NCBI GenBank assembly: GCA_018398805.1
Contig: JAGFBZ010002027.1
Span: 445,501-509,500, forward strand
Reading direction: 5' to 3'
DNA: 64,000 bases
DNA from: Hirundichthys speculiger
Lineage: Eukaryota; Chordata; Actinopteri; Beloniformes; Exocoetidae
Made by a program: the position numbers and the translations under genes. Under the pieces are notes generated by a model, which made no database searches, was not told the origin of the DNA, and saw only the letters and a list, made by a program, of their open reading frames with translations. This document shows, one piece after another, positions 21,616 through 33,675 of the stretch (position 1 is its first letter; the number at the start of each line of letters is the position of its first letter).

Positions 21616-22574
21616 GTGGAGATTGATTCACTTTTGGAGCCAGACCCTAGTGGTTAGTCGAGGAACTGCATCTAAACTTACTTAGGTTAATGAGAATAGA
21701 TTTGATATTTTTTTTAGGTTCACTCTGTTTGCAAAGACATGAAAATCAAAAGTGAATGCCAGAATTGCTGGTTTTTGCATATTTTCTAAATCAGTAATGT
21801 ATAATCTACTCAGTTCCCAGTTTGTGCTTGCACACACAGTCGTTTAACTGCAGCTTTCTTTCTTTCTTTGAAGACTGTCTGGACAATTCAGTTAACGCTC
21901 ATTTCTCTTCATGAGAAAGCTGTGTGTGTTTGCGTGCATCTGTTTCTGTCTTTCAGTTGCTGTCGTTAAACGTCTGTCTTTAGTTGGCCGACCCTCTCCA
22001 GTCATTATTCATTCAAGGCCCCGTTCTAACTGTGAACGGCCGAAAGTTGATTTTATGCAAAGTTTCCACTCTGTTATTATTCTAACCCACTTCATTCCTC
22101 GGCTCTCACCATGCAAATGTCAGTTTTTCTTGGCGCGGTCCACCAGATTTACCCTGATAATGAGTGAGACACACCCGCTCGAAATGAACGAGGGGAAAAA
22201 AGTAAGCGCCAGAAAACAATGTGCGCTGGACGCGGCTGTGAAGGGCAGCGGCGGTACTGCCATGCAGCGGTGACATGACTGAGTGTTTGCAGGCTTTCTG
22301 AGTGTATTTTGACTGTGGGCGCGTCCACCGCTGGAGTCCCTGAGTACACGTGCACATCTGTAGGGAATAGAGCACGAGGCTTCACTCTTCCTCATCAGCC
22401 AGGACAGATGCCGGTTCACACACATGAACGCTTCATGTGTCTGCTGGAGGTTTAAAGATCAATGAGAGCAGCTGGCGGCCACATCTGTATTTGATGCATC
22501 ATAATGGCAGAAAGTAAATGACAATTTTGTGCCATTTTATTTGTCAGATCATGTGTTTGGGATTAGATTTTCAT
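21616..22574. other. Repeat-poor DNA, candidate conserved non-coding segment
   Basis: From about 21890 to 22560 the sequence has mixed composition, no visible repeat and no convincing coding frame. It holds an octamer ATGCAAAT (22111-22118), a near-octamer ATGCAAAG (22054), several TCATTA/AATGA homeobox-like cores, and short CpG-containing stretches. This looks like ordinary unique vertebrate intergenic or intronic DNA. A regulatory role is only inference. Confidence 0.3.
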
Positions 22575-23380
22575 TAGAGCTGAGCGATTTTATCGATTCT
22601 GCGATATATATCGATATTTTATTACCCCAGAGAGTATCGATTTACAGTCATGGAAAAAATTATTAGACCACCATTTTTTCTTCATTTCTTGTTCATTTTA
22701 ACCACCACTAAACGTCATCATGTGACTAAAACAGACAGAAAAGAAAACACTGAATGCATAAAAGCAGTGTTTTTGGCAGTACAACGCCATAGCTATTTAT
22801 GTAAAAACTTAAGTGATTTAGGTTATAATCAAGAAAAACCATGGAAAATGGTAAGATATCAGCTCTTAAATAAAACTCTTATGAGCAATCTTTGTGGTTA
22901 TCGTTATGTTTGTCCAAACAAATGTACCTTTAGTTGTACCAGGCATTAAAATGTACAAGAAACTGAAGAAAACAAGGGTGGTCTAATAATTTTTTCCATG
23001 ACTGTATCAGCCGCGAGTATCGATATTCTAAGCTTCTTTCCAAACCCCCGTGTCCCACCTTTAAAAGCTTGAAAGCAACATTTTGCAATGTTTAAATGAA
23101 TGAAACTATTTTTCTCAACAAATCTTTTATTCATTTTGTCCAGTATTTGCAAGCTGCTTGTCAGCCATATAATGTGTAATTGATGCTTTCAGTGCAATTA
23201 ATTCAAACAAAGTCATTGGAGCACTCACAAGATGTCACCAAAATCACTTTGTCCCTTTAAAATCTTCTGGAAAATGATGTAAACTGTACTGTAAGATGAA
23301 TATAGATATATATATCGTATCGTCAGCCAAATATTGTGTATCGTATCGTATTGCAAGATTAGTGTATCACTACAGCCCTA
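22575..23380. mobile_element. hAT-like MITE with TATCGAT subterminal repeats, interrupted
   Basis: The left end TAGAGCTGAGCGATTTTATC and the right end CACTACAGCCCTA bracket subterminal runs of ATATCGAT/ATCGTATCGT. Flanking 8-mers ATTTTCAT and AATTTCAC agree at six positions, a worn hAT-type duplication. A mariner MITE (22645-23004) is inserted 70 bases inside the left end. Confidence 0.65.
22645..23004. mobile_element. Mariner-type MITE flanked by TA
   Basis: A perfect inverted repeat: the left end reads CAGTCATGGAAAAAATTATT and the right end is its exact reverse complement, both next to TA (22643-22644, 23005-23006). The 360-bp body holds one 99-residue open frame (22650-22949) rich in basic residues but without DDE motifs. 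TA duplication and end type fit the Tc1/mariner superfamily. Confidence 0.88.
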
Positions 23381-23388
23381 AATTTCAC

Positions 23389-23838
23389 TAATGGGTGATG
23401 GAAACTGTCACAGGTCACAGATGTTAGTCAATCTGATAAAGAAAAGTTTCACAAATGGCCAACTCTTTCAGTGCTCTTTTATCTAGCCACCTTCCTCAAG
23501 ACGATCTGTGTGTTTACTTTGCATGTAAGTCTAATAAATCCTGACAAGTAGTTGCAATTTGCAACAATTTGCATCAACTTGGATTGAAAGAGCAGATCGA
23601 CTGCAAAGATAACAGTAAATAAACAGAAAATACTAGTTTGTTGGATGAATGATAGTCTTTCAAACATGTCCTTCTGAAATCATGGTGTAAGAGCTGATGT
23701 TAACTTTGTCAATTCACAAAGACTTTTGGTGTTCTTGTTAGTTGTTATTGTGTATTTTGATTTAAAATAGTATTATGCCAAAAATTAGCCAATTATATAC
23801 AAAAAATCCTTTAGCATTTGCTTGTACCCATACCTATA
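23389..23838. other. Unassigned AT-rich DNA
   Basis: No gene or repeat recognised before the Tc1 terminal repeat begins at about 23841. Confidence 0.4.
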
Positions 23839-23840
23839 TA

Positions 23841-25257
<1,417 letters not shown>

Positions 25258-25950
25258 CTGGATTATTGTAATGCGTTGTTAGCAGGATGTCTGAAAAATT
25301 CCCTGAACAGCCTCCAACTGATCCAGAATGCAGCAGCGAGGGTGCTGACAGGAATCATCAGAGAGATCATGTCTTTCCCGTGTTAGCCTTAGAGATGCGC
25401 GGATGACGTATATTTTAACCCGCTCCGCTTCTTAAAATCTCTATCCGCCCGCTATCCATTTGCAGGAACGTTTTTTCACCAATTTTCAAAACCGAACCGA
25501 CCCGCCATCCTTTTTAATAATATGTAAAATATTTTTTCTTATTATTATTATTTGAGTGCTTCAACCGCAACCCGCCCGAATTTAATTAAAGTATTATTTT
25601 TTGACGAGTCATCCACCCGATATGCGGATTATCCGCTCCGCCCGCGGGTGCGCGGTTCATCCGCGCATCTCTAGTTAGCCTCCCTCCATTGACTTCCTGA
25701 AAAATTTTGAATTGAATTCAAAATTCTGCTTTTCACATATAAGGCCCTTAATGGCCTAGCTCCTCGTTATTTACAAGACCTGATAGCACGTTATGCTCCT
25801 AATAGAGCTCTCTGCTCTCAGAGTGCAAGATTACTTGTCGTTCCTAGAATATCTAAAAGTAGGTTTGGAGGCTGACACCATCTCCATCTTTAAAACTAAT
25901 CTGAAAACATTTCTGTTTAGTAAAGCCTGCAGTTAGTATGAACAATAGTT
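25258..25950 (+). pseudogene. L2 (Maui-like) LINE ORF2 C-terminus, split by a MITE
   Basis: 25258-25350 translates to LDYCNALLAG, then LNSLQLIQNAAARVLTG, the conserved end of the L2 reverse transcriptase protein. After the MITE at 25390-25673 the match resumes at 25690 and gives YKALNGLAPRYLQDLI, then ARLLVVPRISKSRFG. A frameshift and stop follow. The upstream RT domain is absent because the Tc1 element abuts it. Confidence 0.9.
25390..25673. mobile_element. hAT-like MITE (284 bp) in L2, 8-bp target duplication
   Basis: The left end TAGAGATGCGCGGATGA and the right end TCATCCGCGCATCTCTA are inverted copies. A perfect 8-bp repeat GTTAGCCT flanks the element (25382-25389, 25674-25681). Removing it restores continuous L2 sequence. 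The body has several CCGCCCGC/AACCCGC phrases similar in style to MITE family A. Confidence 0.92.
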
Positions 25951-25984
25951 GAAACTTTCAACTAAAATTTCAACTTTGTTGAAA

Positions 25985-26200
25985 TTGGTAACTGTGTCTC
26001 AGACCAAATGGCCATGACCTGTGGGGTTCCCCAGGGGTCAATCCTGGGACCCCTGTTGTTCAATCTGTACATGACTCCATTAGGCCAGCTAATACGCAGC
26101 TATAATGTGTCCTACCACAACTATGCAGATGGTACTCAGATCTATGTGTCACTGACAGCAGGAGAACATGGGCTTCTTCCTTCAGCTCAATCCATAGTGG
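25985..26200 (+). pseudogene. L2 LINE reverse transcriptase palm fragment
   Basis: The frame reads [17 protein letters not shown], then PLGQLI, then [12 protein letters not shown], the RT catalytic region. The active-site YADD box is changed to YADG (codon at 26131-26133), which would kill polymerase activity. It lies downstream of a C-terminal fragment, so it belongs to a different, internally deleted L2 copy that is joined to its own 3' UTR. Confidence 0.9.
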
Positions 26201-26475
26201 ATTAGGAGCACCTGTAAATGTAACTGTGATCCAGGTCCTGATCAAGGTTTCTTCCTCTTAAAGTGGAGTTTTTTCTTGCCACTGTTTGGCTGAAAGATTT
26301 TTTTCTCCCTCTGTGGGAGTTTTTTACCTGCCATTGTCCTTGTTTACAATTCAATATTATATTTTTAGTTAATGATATTTGTTCGGGGGTCATGCTCTGG
26401 GTCTCTAAAAAGCACCTAGAGACAACTGGAATTGTAATAGATGCTATACAAATCAAAATGAATCGAAAAATTGAA
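26201..26475 (+). mobile_element. L2 LINE 3' untranslated region
   Basis: Contains the conserved fish L2 3' UTR blocks: AAGGTTTCTTCCTCTTAAAG, CTCCCTCTGTGGGAGTTTTT, GGGTCATGCTCTGGGTCTCT and CACCTAGAGACAACTGGAAT, ending in GAATCGAAAAATTGAAT. The same blocks occur in reverse at 42470-42720. Confidence 0.92.
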
Positions 26476-27365
26476 TCAAATCTCACGTATGCGGCTGAGC
26501 GCTCCACTTTTAAAAGGCTCCCTGTGGGACTTCAGAGGATGGAGTGAATAGCTTTTAGCTCCACTCCTCTGTGTGTGCATTAAGGTTTCAGAGGTTAGCT
26601 GCTGCCTACACAGGTGGCGTTTCACAGATGTTTTTAAGTTTGTTTCTGTAATTTCAGAACTGTGTTTTCGACTGGAAAAAATTTGTAAAATTACCAAAAT
26701 AAGTCAGATTTCCTTCTTGGTTTGTCATACATTTAGATATTTTTTTTTCCACAGTAGATCCCCTTATTACATTCAAGAACACTGAGTAATGCTTTTCAAC
26801 ATCATGAGGTTTAGTTTGCAACTCTGGAAGGCGGTGATGGTTACTGCTGTTGATATCAGTCGTCATGGCAACTGTGAAGCGCAAAGCAGGAATATGGCAG
26901 CGAGCCTCAAAGCGCTCTGCCAGGAATGTGCACTCCCACATACTTGACTGTCATAAGTGTCATTGCACCCAACTTTTAAAGAAATAAGAGTCTCCAGTAA
27001 CTTTTTTCCCTTCTGTCATTAATATACATCATCAATATATCATCAAACATTGATAGTTTCCTCAACGTGAATAATTTGTCCTAATAATGGTCCAAGCTAG
27101 TTGGTGTTTTTTTTTCTTCTATAGTAATTTAGTCACTGTGGAGTTATTTACAATATTTTTATTGCACTGGGAGGAAAAGTCAATGAGATTAGATTTCAGC
27201 TTCAAACGGGTGTTTGTTTTCTCAGTATTTCTCGGAAAAGACCAAAAGGAGAGCGATGATGTGGTTAGAATAAAAATAAAGCAACTTCTGGAACAGATTG
27301 ACTTTTGTCTGGACGTTGAACAAGACCCAAGTTTTTTAAGGCCTTCAGTCGATCCTATCATAGAT
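26476..27365. other. Unassigned non-coding DNA
   Basis: No gene or repeat recognised. The plus-strand frame starting at 27087 owes its length to the tetranucleotide repeat that follows. Confidence 0.4.
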
Positions 27366-29010
27366 TCATCCATCCATTTATCCTCCATCCATCCATCTAT
27401 TTATCCATCCATTTATCATCCATCCATCCATCCATCCATCTATTTATCCATCCATTTATCCATCCATCCATCCATCCATCCATCCATTTATCCATCCATT
27501 TATCATCCATCCATTTATCCTCCATCCATTTATCCATCCATCCAGCCATCCATCCCCATTCCATCCATCATCATCCATCCATTATCCATCCAGCCATTTA
27601 TCCATCCATCCATCCATTTATCCTCCATCCATTTATCATCCATCCATCCATCCATATATCCTCCATCCATCCATTTATCCATCCATTTATCATCCATCCA
27701 TCCATCCATTTATCCATCCATTTATCATCCATCCATTCATCCATCCATTTATCATCCATCCATCCATCCATCCATCCATCCATCCATTATCCATCCATTT
27801 ATCATCCATCCATCCATCCATTTATCCATCAATGTATCATCCATTCATCCATCCATCCATTTATCATCCATCCATCCATCCATCCATCCATCCATCCATC
27901 CATCCATTTATTATCCATCCATTTATGATCCATCTATCTATTAATTCATTCATCTGTCCATCATCTGTCCATCTGTCATCCATCTATTCATCCATCCATC
28001 ATACATCCATCCATCTATCATCCATCCACCCATTTATCCTTCCATTAATTGTCCATCCATTTGTCATCCATCCATCCATTTATCATCCATTCATCTATTC
28101 ATCCATCCATCATCTGTCCATCCGTCATCCATCCATGCATCTATCCATCCATCCATCGTTCATCCATCCATCCATCATCTGTCCATCTGTCATCCATCCA
28201 TTCATCTATCGATCCATCCATCCATCATCCATCCATCCATCTATTCTACCATCTGTCATCCATCCATCCATTAATTCATCCATCCATCATCATCTGTGCA
28301 TCTATTCAACCATCTGTCATCCATCCATCCATTAATTCATCCATCCATCATCATCTGTGCATCTATTCAACCATCTGTCATCCATCTATGCATTCATTCA
28401 TCCATCCATCATCATCTGTGCATGTATCCATCCATCCATCCATCTGTCATCCATCTATACATTCATTCATCCATCCATCATCATCTGTGCATGTATCCAT
28501 CCATCCATCTGTCATCCAACCATCCATCATTCATCCATCCATCCATCATCTGTCCATCTGTCATCCATCTATTTATCTATCCATCCATCCATCTTCATCA
28601 TCTGTCTATCTATTCAACCATCTGTCATCCATCCATTTATCTGTCTCTCGATTATCCATCCATCTATCATCTGTCCATCTATTCAACTATCTGTCATCCA
28701 TCTATCCATTCATTTATCCATCCATCATCATCTGTGCATCTATTCAACCATCTGTCATCCATCCATTTATCCATCTCTCGATTATCCATCCATCATCATC
28801 TGTCCATCTATTCAACCATCTGTCATCCATCCATCAATTCATTCATTCATCCACCCATCATCATCCGTGCATGTATCCATCCATCCTTCTATCCATCCAT
28901 CCATCAATCCATCATCCATCCAACCATTCATCAAAGATCCATCCATTCATTTTCCATCTATCTATCATTCATCTGACCATCCATAGATGATCCATCCATC
29001 CATCAATGAA
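27366..29010. repeat. (TCCA)n microsatellite, about 1.6 kb
   Basis: Nearly uninterrupted tandem TCCA/CATC with TTTATCATCC variants. From about 27940 onward it grades into longer units built from CATCTGTCCATC and CATCATCATCTGTGCATCTA, giving a second-order repeat of roughly 70-80 bases between 28220 and 28860. All long frames here ([12 protein letters not shown] peptides) come from the repeat. Confidence 0.97.
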
Positions 29011-31619
29011 AACAATATAATTAGAGTGTAATTAAAACTAAATATGAAGTGAGAAACTGTCAGGTAGTGGGCGTGGTTTAAAACCTCCAGAGTTCATTGT
29101 GAATGCATTATACTGGGGTGTTTGTCGCCTGGCAACAGCTGTGATGCTGGCATCATATGCAGCATTGGCAGGTATCACAGGAGAACTCTCAGTAGACTGC
29201 ATGGATGGAAGCAGCTGAACATCTGGGGTGCAGAGGTGCTTCTTCACAGCCACACATTCAGGATTACATCATCTGTTCTTAACAAGTACCGCAAGCACTC
29301 CTACCCACTCCGGCCCGTCTGTCTGAGGGCTTTTGTGGAACTATTCTGTCCAAAACCATATAGGGAGATGTTGGAGTCCAGAACATTTTCCTGCAGCGAT
29401 GTCATGAAAAACACGATACTCCTGATGTCACCTATTAGATGTCACCTATTAGCTCACCCTTCAGACCCCCCAGGGATCTCACAGTCCAGATGGTGGTTGA
29501 GGGGAAAGAAAAAAAATGATAATGATAAATGATAATTCCCATTTTGCAACCTGGGAGAAGTCCATAAACTACATAACTACATAAACATTCCACCAAAACC
29601 ACAAACAGGCTTCTTGACCATCATTTCTATTTTTGCCATCGGTGATGACACTGACAGTGGACAGAGGTCATTTGTTGTTCACTCTGCTTCTGTAGTTTGG
29701 CTTCATTTTCAGTGGATGTTGTAATATGTTGAAAGATGTTTTAATATATTTACATACATACATAAAAATTGCTCAGATCTATGAATTGTGCAGGCAGTTT
29801 TAAAGAGAACCAGATTTGAGATTTGACTGAATTGTTCAATGGCGCCCCCTCTGGCAAATTAGGAGAAGCTGGCAGTGCCCATGAACTCAAATCCACTTTC
29901 TGCGGCTGCACAAGTTATTGGGTTCAGTTTTTGCACGAGTGAGCACGCAGTTAGGTATGCATTTATGAGCACATCAGAGTGCCACACTGTACACACGAAA
30001 CTCCTAACACACACGCCAACAGCGTTTCTACTTCAAATACCATGTGGCAGTAAAACTGAAGCAGGATGATGAAACCGGCTCTGCTCCGGGTCCCACCTCC
30101 TCCTCCCTCCCTTCTCCTCTTGGACACAGTGGAAAGAGATGAAGTCATTTCATTTCATTCCATCACCGGGATCACCCACCACATTGTCTGAGCATTTGGC
30201 TTTCATATTGCGCTGATGTGATTCCTGCTGCGTGGCCAATACTGTTGCCTGCTGCACTGGAGAAAAATCTCTGAAATGGGTTGTTAGTTCCTTATAATGA
30301 GCAGCTTTTAGATGCATATTACTTCAGTCAGTGTTTACAAAGCATGAACCAAGCATGCAAGGTAGGCTTTTTAGCAAATTCATTCTCATCCAAAGCTTTT
30401 TTTTTTTTTTTTTTTGAAGCAATGAATCAGAAAACATAAGCAGTGATGTCATTTCTTGTTTTTAGAAGGCCTCAACACGCTGATCCAGTGCAGAGATTCT
30501 GTGTATATCTGTGTTTCTGGAGTTTCTCCTGCAACTGGTAGCTAGACCATTTTTATCCCCATATACTCCTGCAAACTGGTTTGGTGTACCAACATCACCG
30601 CTTGCTTTGATGATTGACGTCCAAGCAGTTCTGCAACTGACCCAACTGACCCATGGGTGATTACTTCACCCAGCAGTCATTTTAGGTGCTGTCAAAAACT
30701 GAAGCCTTGTATAATCATATCTAAATTTGGGATTTTCTTTTAAAATCTAAATTAGTTTTTGGGTTACTGACATGTTTGAGTTGTTGGACCTCCTATGGAC
30801 AAAATAGCATTAAATTTGGTGTCCTTCCAAAGGACGTTGTCCCCATTGGCAATGTCAAGTTTTACTAAGCTTGGATGATTGGGTCACCAAATACAGGCTA
30901 AAGAGCAAGTTTGGGCCACATTAACAGATTTATTTGATTTGATTAATCCGGTTGTGAAAATGTAGTTTTTACCAGCATAGTCTCAAGATAAATTGACCTG
31001 AATTATGTTGACTAGTATATTTTACTTTTCACTTTTGGTTTAAAAAAAAAAAGTGATTTTTTTTTTTTTTTTTTTTATGATAAAAAAAGAAAGACAGTTG
31101 GATCTGGCATCTTACAAGGATCCTGAGAAAAAGAAGTTTTATTATACCATTTAGGATTCAGGATCCCAAATGTAAAAGTGTTCATAATAATAGAGTTTTA
31201 TTTTATTATTATATTTTAATCATATATATTCTTATATTTAATACATTTTAACTCTTATTTTTTCATATAATTCACATAATTTATTTATTTAATGGGATAC
31301 ATCGTTTGAGAAATAAAAAGAATAGAATATGTAAAAAATAAAATAAAAACAATATAAATAAAGACAATATTAAAGAATAATACTTCACATTATTACACTG
31401 TATTGTACTGAAGTTTGTATTCTGTATTTTACTGTTTACCTGTGTGTTTTATATATTTTAATTGTCAATCTTTAATGTTTGTTCTTAGACTAAGGATGGT
31501 GTTTTCTTCCGTTTCTGCTCAGTTGAATCGTCTGGGTATGTGTTGGTGAGTCTGTATATAACATGCGTATCTATGACTGTGATTATACTTGATCGGATAT
31601 ATTTGGTGGAAGAAGCTGC
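29011..31619. other. Unassigned DNA, partly repeat-poor
   Basis: No gene recognised. 29122-29532 holds a 136-codon frame without a known motif. 29860-30290 is of mixed composition and repeat-free, like ordinary unique vertebrate DNA. 30398-30416 is a poly-T run and 31040-31420 is very AT-rich with TTATTTTATT-type phrases. Confidence 0.35.
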
Positions 31620-31740
31620 CAGGGCTTCATTATCTCTCCTTTATTAATAAGACTATTTTGGCTGCTTCTGTGTTAATTCTGTAAAGCACTTTGTGGTTGT
31701 TAAAAAGAGCTATGCAAATAATTGATTTATTGATAAAATG
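31620..31740 (+). mobile_element. LINE 3'-tail fragment
   Basis: Contains TGTAAAGCACTTTGTGGTTG followed by AAAAAGAGCTATGCAAAT, a phrase shared by the 3' ends of several fish LINEs (L2/CR1 type), ending in ATTGATTTATTGAT. Short and worn. Confidence 0.45.
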
Positions 31741-32144
31741 TGATTTTGGTACATGGCTTCTGCATGAATGTGTCTATTTAATCTAATAAAGTTTCATAAA
31801 GATTAGCCATTTTCAGTGACAGATATTGACTGTTGGCATTTGATTGGGTGCTGGTGGCCTTGTTGAAAAGCCAGTTGGCACCTCACGATATGACATCAAA
31901 CAAGTCCAAGTATGCACAGAAATTTGCATTTCTATGTTAAGTTGTTTCTTGAGATATCGACTGTGGCAACTGCAGTCAGTACCAAGTTTAATGAAGTTTG
32001 GACATTTAGAAGATATTACTTTTTGCTGGCCACCATGTTTTCCTGGAAAAATACAATCATAATCTGAATAAAAACCCTAAATTAAAATGCTGGCGGCTAG
32101 ATCCTGTAGCGATGGTTCATTTGGCTCATCCAGGACTAAATATG
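31741..32144. other. Unassigned non-coding DNA
   Basis: I see nothing recognisable before the hAT target duplication at 32145. Confidence 0.4.
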
Positions 32145-32311
32145 ATGAATTTCAGGGATGCACGATAACTGTTTTTAAAACCGATATCGATATCTGATAA
32201 CACACACATATACCTAAGATCATGACATCAATACTATGAACAAAACCAAAAATAGATTTTGACTCTTTAAGTAAATAGATATTTATTTTTTCCATTGAAA
32301 AACTACTGGCA

Positions 32312-32338
32312 TATGGAGCGATAGGAGTGCCACATTAA

Positions 32339-32377
<39 letters not shown>

Positions 32378-33675
32378 ATTAATAAATGTGGAAATATAAG
32401 AGAAATAAATAAATAAATAAATGTGGAAATATAGAAATAAAATGAATAAATAAATAATAAATATATGTGGAAATATAAAGAGAAATAAATATATAAATAA
32501 ATATATTGTGGAAATATAAAGAGAAATAAATAAATATATGTGGAAACTATAAAAGGAAATAATAAATAAAGTGGACATTAAAGGGAATAAATTAATAATA
32601 AATGTGGAAATATAAAGAGAAATAAATAAATGAAAAGAAAAATCATCTTTAATTTTCGTATTGCATTTGCTTTTCCTTTTTGTTGGCACTCCTGTGACAC
32701 AAGGATAAAGCAATGACAAAACGCTTGGTGGACTGAGCTGTCAATCAATGGCTCTGGGCGGGGCTTCATGTCCAGGATGGATATCGTTCCCTGATCACTG
32801 GATTTCTGCCTGGCGGTATGGGCGCTAAACTCATAGATATGTATGCTAGCGTTTAGCCTGACGTCACCAGCGCTGAGGAGGACCAGTGTTGCCAACTTAG
32901 CGACTTTGTCGCTATATCTAGCGACTTTCCAGACCCCCCTAGCGACTTAATTTGTAAAAAACGACTAACGACAAATCTAGTGACTTTTTCTGGTGATTTA
33001 GCGACTCACTGGCACTCAAACCGCTAGGCCATCAGCAGCCATCACTTGGCTGCTGATGGCTGCTGTCTGCCTCGCGAGCCGCGCTTCTCTCTCTCTCTTT
33101 CTTTCTCTCTCTCCCCCCCCCCGGGCCGACCGTCCGACCTTGTCCGTCCGTCACATCTAGCGACTTCTAGCGACTTCAGGGACAGCCTCTAGCGACTTTT
33201 CTCATTGCAGAGTTGGCAACAGTGCAGAGAGAGAGAATGTACGCTAGCATACATATCTATGAGTTAGCGCCCATACCGCCAGGCAGAAATCCAGTGATCA
33301 GGGAACGACTATCCATCCTGGACAGGAAGCCCCGCCCAGAGCCATTTGATTGACAGATCAGTCCACCAAGCGTTTTGTCATTGCTTTATCCTTGTGTCAC
33401 AGGAGGCCAAAAAGGAAAAGCAAATGCAATACGAAAATGAAAGATGATTTTCCTTTTCATTTATTTATTTCTCTTTATATTCCACATTGATTTATTTATT
33501 TTCCTATTTTCCACATTTATTTATTTATTTATTTCTCTTTATATTTCCACATTTATTTATTTATTTATTTATTTCTCTTTATATTTCCACATTTATTTAT
33601 TTATTTCTCTTTTTATTTCCACATTTATTTATTTATTTTTTTTATTTATTAATGTGGCACTCCTATCGCTCCATA
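32312..33675. mobile_element. Large foldback element with long inverted arms
   Basis: The left end TATGGAGCGATAGGAGTGCC and the right end GGCACTCCTATCGCTCCATA are exact inverted copies. Each continues through an ATAA/TTAT tetranucleotide tract and then about 215 bases of complex sequence (32640-32853 against 33236-33450) that pair at roughly 95% by eye. A 6-bp direct repeat CTGGCA flanks it (32306-32311, 33676-33681). The uninterrupted site is visible at 44306 in the paralogous host copy. Without the MITE in its centre it would be an almost complete palindrome. No coding capacity, and I could not assign a superfamily. Confidence 0.88.
32884..33224. mobile_element. hAT-like MITE (TAGCGACTT-rich) in the foldback centre
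   Basis: The left end is CAGTGTTGCCAACTTAGCGA and the right end, on the other strand, CACTGTTGCCAACTC. Near both ends the phrase TAGCGACTT recurs at least six times. Its middle contains a perfect 13-bp stem (33028-33040 with 33048-33060, loop ATCACTT) and a CT-rich tract. It interrupts the short loop of the foldback element. Confidence 0.75.

Noticed and set aside
27087..28990. Long frames of [12 protein letters not shown] peptides (up to 313 residues)
   Set aside because: They are made by the (TCCA)n repeat and occur in overlapping frames.
29122..29532. 136-residue frame as a host gene
   Set aside because: No domain, no clear splice sites and no codon pattern. It is treated as chance.
32334..32632. 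Minus-strand 138-residue frame of YLFIYLF-type peptide as a membrane protein
   Set aside because: Generated by the ATAA tetranucleotide tract of the foldback arm. The mirror frame occurs in the other arm.
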